Source: Colletes latitarsis
Taxonomy: Eukaryota; Arthropoda; Insecta; Hymenoptera; Colletidae
Direction: 5' to 3'
Assembly (NCBI RefSeq): GCF_051014445.1
Contig: NW_027488370.1
Span: 10,726,001 to 10,790,000 of the forward strand
DNA: 64,000 bases
Below are positions 43,238 to 49,879 of this stretch, one piece after another (the stretch's first letter is position 1; every line of letters begins with the position of its first letter). The position numbers and the translations under genes were made by a program. Below the pieces are notes generated by a model. It had not been told where the DNA came from. It was given only the letters and a program-made list of their open reading frames with translations, and searched no databases.

Positions 43238-43241
43238 TTTT

Positions 43242-43272
<31 letters not shown>
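43238..43272 (-). other. Poly(A) tail of element 2 (poly-T on plus strand)
   Basis: A run of T broken by one C at 43,243 joins satellite CATACTTT to the element 3' end (GTCGTGGGG on the plus strand). The first three T also belong to the satellite monomer, so the exact junction is ambiguous. The pure part (43,244-43,272) is 29 T. Confidence 0.95.
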
Positions 43273-43788
43273 GTCGTGGGGAAAATCTTCGAAAGACTCC
43301 CTCCCACCTCCTTGGGGAGAGGTGGGAGGGGTGTGTGGGATTCCCCGCGCCCGTACAACGACAGGCGCGGGACCTACCCACTAAAAACCCCACGGTGACC
43401 CTTCGGCACGCTTTGGGAGGACACCGGGAATCGCTCGAAGCATTCTTCCGGTATCCTCCCCGTGCCCGCGCTTTCGCGCCCATCCCCCGGGGGGACAATC
43501 GGTCCCCCCAGTAGACACTCTGCCTCATAGCGGCGGGACGGGGCCACTCCATCCCGCCGCTATCCGTCCCGGGGCCGCGTTTAGTGGCGGCTGCGAGCCC
43601 CAACTCGCAACCGCCCGCGACCCCGTTTCCACCCCTCGGCGGCCGGGCGTTCATGGCCGCACCAGACCGCCGAGGGTGCCTCCCCTTGCGTCGGACCGGT
43701 GGGGGGAGGCACTCCTACCACCAACCGGTCCGACCCGGCGCCGCCTGGCGGGAGGAGGGTCCCCTCAGGACCCCCCTCCCAGCCTAGG
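43273..43788 (-). other. 3' UTR of element 2, hairpin-rich
   Basis: This matches the 3' UTR of element 1 in reverse complement and keeps its hairpins. The stem with arms 43,415-43,427 and 43,448-43,460 has one substitution relative to element 1 that turns a U-A pair into U-G in the element RNA. The former 18-bp palindrome is changed in the centre (GGGGGGAC-AATCG-GTCCCCCC) but still has 8-bp arms. Open frames through this region on either strand are by-products of high GC. Confidence 0.85.
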
Positions 43789-46700
43789 TCATCCGCCACG
43801 CCGAGGCGGCCGCCCGCGACGCCTCGCGACCAGGCGACGACCTCCGGCCACCGCACGAGCGCGAGCTTCAGTGCGCCGCTGAAGCTCGCGCTCCCTCCCC
43901 GCGGCCTCCTTCTGCAACATTACGTTCTCGCAGAAGGAGGCCACGGCCCTCCACTTCTCCTCGCTGCCGAGCATGGCGCGCACCACGCCCGGCAGCGAGA
44001 CATCCCGCCCGACGACGCCGACCAGGACACGGCGCTCCCCCTCCCACGCGGGGCATACCTCCAGGGTATGATCCGCCGTGTCCTGCTCAGCGTCGCAATG
44101 GCAGCAACGCGCCGTCGGCTCCTTCCCTATCCGGCACAGGTATCTTCCGAAGCTGCCATGCCCGGAAAACACCTGTGCCAGCCGGTAGGTGAGGCTGCCA
44201 TGGCCTCTGTCCAGCCACTCCTTCAGGAGTGGCCGAACAGCCCCGACAGTCCGGTGCCCCGCGGTTGGCAGAGCCAGCCGCTCCTGCCACGCGAGCAACA
44301 CGGACTGCCGGGCCTGGCGCTTCAAATCGCCCCAAGCAGGTTCCTGCCCGCCCGGGACCGCCCCCACCCCCGCGCGTCGGTCGACGCGGTGCCGGTACAT
44401 CACCGCGTGCGACCGCGCGAGCAGGTCCATGGGCGGCATCCCCGCTAGAACCGTCGCCGCCTCATGTGACATGGTCCGATACCCGCGGACGACCCTGAGC
44501 GCCACGCGCCTCTGCACCCGACGCAGCATAGTCATGCTGCGCCGGGAGGCAGCCAGGTCGTCCGCCCAGATGGGGGCCCCGTATAGGGCCACCGACTGGA
44601 CCATTGCCACATAGAGGCGACGAACTCGGCCCGCCGGGCCCCCCAGGTTGGGCAGGATCCGGCCCAGAGCCGCAACCATCCTTTCCAACCGGGGGACCAG
44701 GCAGCGGAAATGCTTCTCGAAACGCCAGTGGCTATCGAGGATCAGCCCTAGATACCTGATCTGGGGCTTCACCTCGATGTCAGCCCCACCCACCCGAATC
44801 AGAGGGGGTGGCGGATCCTGCCGAGGTGAATGAAACGCAATCACCTCGGTCTTATGGACCGCCACCGTCATCCCCATCCCCCTGATCCGGTCGACGACGC
44901 GTTGCGACCCCTCCTCCGCGCGACGCATGGCCCTCGCCCAGTGCGCCCCGACGGCCAGCACCAGTGTGTCATCCGCATAACACACCGTGCTGACGCCGTC
45001 GGGGAGGCCGGCCCGCAACACCGAGTCGTACGCGATGTTCCACAGGAGTGGCCCGAGGACCGACCCCTGCGGAACACCGCAGTACACCTCCCTCCGCATA
45101 TCACCATCCCGGCCCGGATACTCGATCCACCTGCCGCGGAGATAATCCCCGACAACCGCCCTGAGACAAGGGGGGACTCGATGATATTCGAGCCCCCTCC
45201 TTATCTCTTCCCAGGGGAGGGTGTTAAAGGCATTGGCAATATCCAAGGATATTGCCAATGCCACCCCTCCCCGGGAGACGGCCGCCTCCGAGAGGGACCT
45301 CACACGACCTATCGCGTCGATAGTCGATCGGCCCCCCCGGAAACCGAACTGGCAGTCGGCCAGACCGGGATCACCCCGCGACAGGTGCTCGACGAGGCGG
45401 GCAGCAATCACCCGCTCGAAGAGCTTGCCCACCTCGTCGAGGAGACAAATGGGCCGGTATGCGGAGGGAGACTCCGCGGGCCGACCCTCCTTCCGGAGGA
45501 GGACCATCCTCGCCACCTTCCAACTGGGGGGGAATCGCCCGTCCCTCAGGCAGCGGTCGAACAACCGCCTGAGGTCGGCCCCAAGGACGCCCTGGGTCAA
45601 GACCCAAACCCGGCCGGGCACACCATCCGGACCCGGGGCCGTGTTACGAACCCCGAGCCGTCTGATGGCCGCTGCCAGCTCCTCCTGCGTGACCCCCAGC
45701 TCGGCCGTCCATTCCACTGGGACAGCCGCCGCCGCCGGAGGACGCGGTCCCCTCTCCCCAATTGGGAAGAGTGTATTGACCACGTCCTCCAGCAGCCGGG
45801 GGTCAAGACCCTCGGTGACGGGGGGCGCCCACGGGCGGAGCTTATTCAGCACCACCTTATATGGGCGCCCCCATGGATCGTCATCAAGGGTCTGGAGGAG
45901 CTCCTTCCATGCCTGGGTCTTGGCCCGTTTGATGGCGACCTGCAGAGCAACCCGCGCCACGCGGTATGCTCCATACAGGTCATCAGCTGCCCTCGCTCGC
46001 GCCACGCCGTCGCCTGTACGTTGACGACGGCGCGCGCGGGTGTACTGGCGTCGGGCGCGGACAGTCGCGACTCGCAACTCCGCGATCGCGTCCGACCACC
46101 AGTACACCGCCCGGCGAGGAGAAGCCCGCCCGACCCGAGGCATCGCCGCGTCGCAAATACCCGCGACCAATGCTCCGAGCCGGGCGACCTCCTCCTCTAT
46201 GCTCGGCAACTCGGCCGCACCCTGCGGCCAAGTTGCAGCGAGGGCAGCTGCCATCAGGGCGTCCTTGTCCAGGCGCCGAAGCGCCCAGCGGCGTGGTGGG
46301 GTGCCACGCAGGCGGCCGTGTCGGGATGCACTCGCGGCGGCAGAGACCTCCATCCGGATGTACCGGTGATCGGAGAGTGTCTCTGCCCCCGCGACCACGT
46401 GCCAACCCGACACCATGCGCACGGCGTTGGGGGTCGCGAATCCAACATCCACGATGGACCCCCCATATCGCCGCACGCATGTGTGCTCCGACCCCCGGTT
46501 CAATACCCGGAGGTCGAGCCCCGCCGCCCAATCGCCCAGGATCCCGCCGCGAACGGAGGTCCTGGGGGATCCCCAAGCCACCGACTTGGCATTAAAATCC
46601 CCCAGGACCAGCACCGGCCGGGCCGCGTAGCGCTGCACGCATGCCGCGACCTCGGCCAAGTACAGCTCGAACGCAGCGTGACCGCTACGGGGCGAAATGT

Positions 46701-46971
46701 AGCACCCCACCACAGCGACTCCCCCCCAGTCCACGGCGACGAATCCCCGACCGCGCTCCAACAAGGAGAACGGTGGGGACCCATCGCCCCCTCCCCATAC
46801 CGTCGCCACCAAGCCGTCCGCGTCGCCCACCCAATGAGGATGATCAGGGACGCGGTACGGCTCGGCGGCGACCGCCAGGCCAACCCCCCACTCCGCGAGG
46901 ACTTGGGACATCAAGTCCTGTGCCGCGCGGCAGTGGTTGAGGTTGGCCTGGAGGAGGAGGCGGGGCGGCAT
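43789..46971 (-). CDS. ORF2: APE endonuclease and reverse transcriptase of R1-clade element
   Basis: This 1,060-aa protein carries the enzymes for target-primed reverse transcription. Residues 1-210 form an APE-type endonuclease that nicks target DNA. Visible catalytic positions are N10 in QANLN, E37 in AEPY, D125 and N127 in GDFNAKS, D175, and D201-H202 in SDHRYI. Residues 440-675 hold the reverse transcriptase core: NTAPGPDGVPG (443-453), YRPICLLDEVGKLFERV (505-521), QFGFRGGRST (541-550), motif A with D577 in SLDIANAFN, GVPQGSVLGPLLWN (632-645) and YADD (665-668). A CCHC finger lies at C956, C959, H968 and C973, and the tail is Arg-rich with RGRP at 1,052-1,055. Length is normal for R1-clade ORF2. 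The start ATG overlaps the ORF1 stop in TAATG, which fixes it. No internal stop or lost catalytic residue is seen, so it may be active. No RNase H domain is apparent. Confidence 0.96.
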   Translation of the reverse strand: MPPRLLLQANLNHCRAAQDLMSQVLAEWGVGLAVAAEPYRVPDHPHWVGDADGLVATVWGGGDGSPPFSLLERGRGFVAVDWGGVAVVGCYISPRSGHAAFELYLAEVAACVQRYAARPVLVLGDFNAKSVAWGSPRTSVRGGILGDWAAGLDLRVLNRGSEHTCVRRYGGSIVDVGFATPNAVRMVSGWHVVAGAETLSDHRYIRMEVSAAASASRHGRLRGTPPRRWALRRLDKDALMAAALAATWPQGAAELPSIEEEVARLGALVAGICDAAMPRVGRASPRRAVYWWSDAIAELRVATVRARRQYTRARRRQRTGDGVARARAADDLYGAYRVARVALQVAIKRAKTQAWKELLQTLDDDPWGRPYKVVLNKLRPWAPPVTEGLDPRLLEDVVNTLFPIGERGPRPPAAAAVPVEWTAELGVTQEELAAAIRRLGVRNTAPGPDGVPGRVWVLTQGVLGADLRRLFDRCLRDGRFPPSWKVARMVLLRKEGRPAESPSAYRPICLLDEVGKLFERVIAARLVEHLSRGDPGLADCQFGFRGGRSTIDAIGRVRSLSEAAVSRGGVALAISLDIANAFNTLPWEEIRRGLEYHRVPPCLRAVVGDYLRGRWIEYPGRDGDMRREVYCGVPQGSVLGPLLWNIAYDSVLRAGLPDGVSTVCYADDTLVLAVGAHWARAMRRAEEGSQRVVDRIRGMGMTVAVHKTEVIAFHSPRQDPPPPLIRVGGADIEVKPQIRYLGLILDSHWRFEKHFRCLVPRLERMVAALGRILPNLGGPAGRVRRLYVAMVQSVALYGAPIWADDLAASRRSMTMLRRVQRRVALRVVRGYRTMSHEAATVLAGMPPMDLLARSHAVMYRHRVDRRAGVGAVPGGQEPAWGDLKRQARQSVLLAWQERLALPTAGHRTVGAVRPLLKEWLDRGHGSLTYRLAQVFSGHGSFGRYLCRIGKEPTARCCHCDAEQDTADHTLEVCPAWEGERRVLVGVVGRDVSLPGVVRAMLGSEEKWRAVASFCENVMLQKEAAGRERELQRRTEARARAVAGGRRLVARRRGRPPRRGG
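45229..45262. repeat. 34-bp inverted repeat inside reverse transcriptase motif A
   Basis: Two perfect 16-bp arms (GGCATTGGCAATATCC and its reverse complement) are separated by only AA. The repeat codes for ALAISLDIANA, including the catalytic D577 (codon at 45,241-45,243). It would form a tight hairpin in RNA of either strand or a cruciform in DNA. The amino acid run is ordinary for the family, so the symmetry may be chance helped by the repeated Ile-Ala/Ala-Ile pattern. Confidence 0.9.
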
Positions 46972-46973
46972 TA
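46969..46973 (-). promoter_or_regulatory. TAATG stop-start junction between ORF1 and ORF2
   Basis: On the coding strand ORF1 ends ATT-AAT-TAA and the last A of the stop is the first base of the ORF2 ATG. The same UAAUG arrangement is known from the insect retrotransposon SART1, where ORF2 is translated by termination coupled to re-initiation. By analogy ORF2 is probably made at a low level from a bicistronic RNA. The overlap is directly seen; the mechanism here is inferred. Confidence 0.9.
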
Positions 46974-48848
46974 ATTAATGGCCGCGCCAGCCTCCTCCCG
47001 GCCGTCCGTCCCCGTAGCACCGTCCACCTCCATGGAGGACGATGCCACCGCCCTCGGCACCGGAGCCGGTGCAGCCCGCCTCTTCCTCTCCTTCCGGGAG
47101 GGGGGGGAGCACTTCTTGCTCCCCACCCTGTGATCGGCTGGCCTCCCCATGTCCGCACACAGCGGGCAGTGGGGGGCCGCCGAGCACTGGCTCGCACGGT
47201 GCTCTTTGGCACCGCAGCGGTAACACTGACCGCTGCGGTCCACCGGCGAGGTGCACCACTGCCTCACGTGCCCCAATTCGAGGCAGCGGTGACACTGGAG
47301 CGGGCGCGGCGCGAGGATTTCCACTCGCGCCGAAACCCACCCCACCAACACCCTCCCGGATTCCGCCACCTTACGGGCGGCGGAGAGGGGGCACCGGGCC
47401 CACACCGACCCGAGGCCGGAGGGCGACCTGCGGATCTCTCCGATCCGCAGGTCCTCCACAGGACAGTCCCCCGCCCTCGCAAGGGCACGGGACACATCCT
47501 GTGCGCTGACCGAGTCGTCCAGCCCACAAACGCGCATCTCCGTGCGCTTCGTGGGCCGGGCGACCCGGACACCTCGCTCGCCCAGCTGCTCCCGGAGCCT
47601 CTGGGCGAGACGATCCGCCTTCGCGCCGCCTTCTGCACCGGGGATCTCCAGCAAGAGACCCCCGGTCACGGCCCTCTTCGCCCTCACGGAGGCGATGCCC
47701 AGCTCTTCCAGGGAGATATTCTCCCTGGCGAGCCGCATCGCCTCCGCGAGGGTCAGGTCGCCCCCCTGCGCAACGGTCAGCGTCACCGCTGCCGTTTTTG
47801 GGGGACGACCTGGTCGTGCCTTCCCGACCTTCGCGGCCTTTACCTTGGCCGCCGGCGGCGGAGGCGGAGGCTGCGGTTGCGAGGCCTTCCTCGCCGCCCG
47901 CTTCGCCTTCCGCCCCACCACCTCACTCCACGCCACCCCCCCTTGGGAGGGTGCTGTGGGGGACGCGACCACCGCGACCACGGGTACACCACCCCCCTTG
48001 GGGGTCGCGAACCGGGGCCCTGGTGCCGCAACGCTGGGCGGAGCCTTCACTCCGCCCTTCTTTGCCTTCCCCGACTGTACCGGCACAGGTCGGGGAGGCA
48101 CCGCCTTCCTGCTGACCGCTCTTCCGGCGAGGAGCTCCTCCCGGAAGGCGGCCAGCTTGCCATCAATCATGTCCCCAATCCTCCTCAGAAGATCGTCTTC
48201 TGAGGAGGACGGGGACTTCTTCACGGGCGGAGTGCGGGTGGTGGGGCCCGCGGTGCCCCGCACCACTGCCGCCGCACTCCGCTTATTTACCTCCGCCGAG
48301 GGACGCGGCGGTGGAGGAGGAGGGAGGATGGGAGGGAGGGCCGCGCTGTTCCACAGCACCTCTGCCCTCCTCCTCCCCTGTCGCTCCTCCTCCAACAGGA
48401 GCTGCAGACGGGCGTTCCGCCCTCTGAGCTCCCGCGCCGCCTCCCTCATTTCCTCCGCCGCGGCCTTCAGAGCCTCTGCCCCGCCGCTCTTCTGCCCCTT
48501 AAAGGAGCAGGCAGCGGCCACTTTCTCCACCCGCCTCAGGGACGAGGAGATCCTCTCCGATATCTCCTCGGTCACCTCGTCCCTGAGGCAACTCAGCCTC
48601 ACCGACGGGCTCATCGCCCCGCCCACCTCGACGACGGCCTGCCCCGTCCTCTTCCTCTTAGAGCCTATGAGGCTCCTGGTGGAGGAGAAGGACGAGACTG
48701 ACGCAGTCTCGTCGTCCTCTTCCACCATCCACGAAGCCGGGCCAGGCGCTGGAGGCGGCGCGAGCGCCGTCACTCCAGTCCCAACACCGCCTTCGTCCTC
48801 CCCCTCTGACTTACCCCGTCCCATCCCCGTTTTAATATTGAACTCCAT
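46971..48848 (-). CDS. ORF1: gag-like RNA-binding protein with three zinc knuckles
   Basis: This 625-aa protein is the expected ORF1 partner of an R1-clade ORF2. Such proteins coat the element RNA and help carry it to the nucleus. An acidic Ser-rich N-terminus is followed by SKRKRTG (63-69), a likely nuclear signal. Residues 85-165 are charged and helical with coiled-coil character. A long Pro/Ala/Lys-rich linker (170-350) ends in KARPGRPPK (343-351), which resembles an AT-hook. Residues 355-515 match the gag-like region that precedes the knuckles in this clade. The knuckles are C-x2-C-x4-H-x4-C at 519-532 and 542-555, and a longer variant C-x2-C-x8-H-x6-C at 561-580. The tail is basic, then acidic. 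The start ATG has A at -3 and G at +4; a second ATG at codon 9 is possible. The stop overlaps the ORF2 start. Confidence 0.93.
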   Translation of the reverse strand: MEFNIKTGMGRGKSEGEDEGGVGTGVTALAPPPAPGPASWMVEEDDETASVSSFSSTRSLIGSKRKRTGQAVVEVGGAMSPSVRLSCLRDEVTEEISERISSSLRRVEKVAAACSFKGQKSGGAEALKAAAEEMREAARELRGRNARLQLLLEEERQGRRRAEVLWNSAALPPILPPPPPPRPSAEVNKRSAAAVVRGTAGPTTRTPPVKKSPSSSEDDLLRRIGDMIDGKLAAFREELLAGRAVSRKAVPPRPVPVQSGKAKKGGVKAPPSVAAPGPRFATPKGGGVPVVAVVASPTAPSQGGVAWSEVVGRKAKRAARKASQPQPPPPPPAAKVKAAKVGKARPGRPPKTAAVTLTVAQGGDLTLAEAMRLARENISLEELGIASVRAKRAVTGGLLLEIPGAEGGAKADRLAQRLREQLGERGVRVARPTKRTEMRVCGLDDSVSAQDVSRALARAGDCPVEDLRIGEIRRSPSGLGSVWARCPLSAARKVAESGRVLVGWVSARVEILAPRPLQCHRCLELGHVRQWCTSPVDRSGQCYRCGAKEHRASQCSAAPHCPLCADMGRPADHRVGSKKCSPPSRKERKRRAAPAPVPRAVASSSMEVDGATGTDGREEAGAAIN

Positions 48849-48914
48849 AATATTCCCACGAGCAGGTCGGAAGAAAAGGTCCGCCCGGGCAGAGCCGCCT
48901 TACCCGGGTAAGCC

Positions 48915-48920
48915 TATATA
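48915..48920 (-). promoter_or_regulatory. TATATA motif upstream of ORF1
   Basis: TATATA lies 67 bp upstream of the ORF1 ATG in a GC-rich context (GAGTATATAGGC on the element strand). A TATA box here would start transcription inside the leader and lose the upstream hairpin, which is unusual for a non-LTR element, so it may be fortuitous. Confidence 0.25.
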
Positions 48921-49079
48921 CTCCGGGGGTTCGGCAGGTTCCCCGGAGGTGGTCGCTTGGGATTGGGCCTTCTCCCCCAACCATGCATCCCATCGCCGCG
49001 CACCATAGCTTAGGATTGGAGGGCGATTTTATAGAGTCGCCATACTCGTGGCCCAGGCGGTTAAGCCAAGACCCCCGTT

Positions 49080-49153
49080 CCTCCTGCCGTCACGTACCAT
49101 TCACAAAACCAATAGGGAATTGTGAATGGGTCGTTGTGACGACCAACAGGAGG
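49080..49153 (-). other. Compound hairpin in the 5' leader
   Basis: Three nested stems pair across 74 bp: CCTCCTG (49,080-49,086) with CAGGAGG (49,147-49,153), CGTCAC (49,088-49,093) with GTGACG (49,136-49,141), and CCATTCACAA (49,097-49,106) with TTGTGAATGG (49,120-49,129). The loop is 13 nt. All three stems are perfect and in nested order, which is unlikely by chance. The role is unknown; translation control, packaging or a 5'-end processing structure are options. Confidence 0.8.
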
Positions 49154-49879
49154 CTTACGGTGTGTGTATGACTCGGGTACCCCGGGTTCGTTAAGCCCGT
49201 ACTGCAGCTGAAAGGCTGGCAGCCCCTGAGGGAAACCCGGCTGCGATTAATATTTTATAGGATAACGCCGGTGATGTCTGGGTTAGGTCTGGTATTTGCC
49301 CTCATCTGGCTCGTACTTTCGCATTTCTCGCATACTTGTTGGCCAGATCCTGGCCTTTTTCTGGTTTGGATCACGTAGTAATGTGGTACCACACTGAAAC
49401 AGTCAATAAAAGCTGGTTCCGATTAGTATTTTAGAGGATAACGCCGGTTATGTCTGTGTTAGTTCTGGTATTTGCTATCATCTGGCACATACTTTCGCGT
49501 TTTTCGCATACTTGTTGGCCAGATCCTCGGCTTTTTCTGGTTTGGATCACGTAGTAATGTGGTACTACACTGAAATTGTCAAGTAAACCTGGTTGCGATT
49601 AATATTTTAGAGGATAACGCTGGTTATGTCTGTGTTAGTTCTGGTATTTGCAATCATCTGGCTCATACTTTCGCGTTTTTCGCTTACTTGATGGCCTGAT
49701 CCTAGCCTTTTTCTGGTTCGGATCACGTAGTAATGTGGTACCACACTGAAACGGTCAATAGAAGCTGGTTCCGATTAGTATTTTAGAGGATAACGCTGGT
49801 TATGTCTGTGTTAGTTCTGGTATTTGCAATCATCTGGCTCATACTTTCGCGTTTTTCGCTTACTTGATGGCCTGATCCT

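Larger units (their letters stand above)
20643..43240. repeat. Satellite family A, central array
   Basis: About 128 further family A monomers lie between the two retrotransposons, in the same orientation as the left array. The proportion of monomers with GATCACATAGTAATG, GGGACCACAC, GCACACTTCACATACTCG and ATTTTTGAGGATAACG is higher than at the far left. Variant order repeats locally in blocks of 7 to 11 monomers. The last stretch (about 43,020-43,240) repeats the one at about 42,140-42,300. I see no gene, promoter or RNA gene in it. Confidence 0.97.
43241..49232 (-). mobile_element. Element 2: apparently full-length R1-clade non-LTR retrotransposon
   Basis: The element is about 5,990 bp on the minus strand. 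In its own 5' to 3' order it has a leader of about 385 bp (49,232-48,849), ORF1 (48,848-46,971), ORF2 (46,971-43,789), a 3' UTR (43,788-43,273) and a poly(A) tail. Both frames are open and all the core motifs are present, so it may be competent. R1-clade assignment rests on the APE domain starting QANLNHCRAAQDL, the YADD box, the C-terminal CCHC finger and three knuckles in ORF1. No target-site duplication is visible. Left flank is family A satellite ending ...GACTCATACTTT; right flank is family B starting AAACCCGGCTGCG. The 5' limit was set where satellite similarity resumes and could be off by a few bases. Confidence 0.95.
48849..49232 (-). promoter_or_regulatory. 5' leader / putative internal promoter region of element 2
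   Basis: About 385 bp of non-satellite sequence separates the ORF1 start from family B satellite. Elements of this kind usually carry an internal promoter in this position. Candidate signals are TATATA at 48,915-48,920, about 67 bp before the ATG, and a long compound hairpin at 49,080-49,153. The outer end has several GC-rich self-complementary stretches. No frame in it resembles a known protein. Whether its outermost bases are truly the 5' terminus cannot be settled from one copy. Confidence 0.65.

Noticed and set aside
43232..43654. Open frames fused from satellite, poly(T) and 3' UTR at the left end of element 2
   Set aside because: They cross the insertion junction and the homopolymer, so they cannot represent an evolved gene.
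44830..46974. 714-codon open frame on the plus strand opposite ORF2, and a 488-codon one at 47,542-49,008 opposite ORF1
   Set aside because: GC-rich coding sequence commonly leaves the opposite strand open. The predicted proteins are Pro/Arg-rich without domains, while the minus strand has clear EN, RT and zinc-knuckle motifs.
49040..49200. tRNA-like A-box (TGGCCCAGGCGGTTAAG) and B-box-like (GGGTTCGTTAAG) sequences on the plus strand
   Set aside because: Spacing is too long for a tRNA, the A-box has an extra base, the T loop would be too long and no cloverleaf can be drawn. It lies in the element leader.
49140..49232. HDV-like self-cleaving ribozyme at the 5' end of element 2
   Set aside because: Local stems exist, but I could not lay out the nested double pseudoknot with a plausible catalytic C. 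Left only as a test in the findings.
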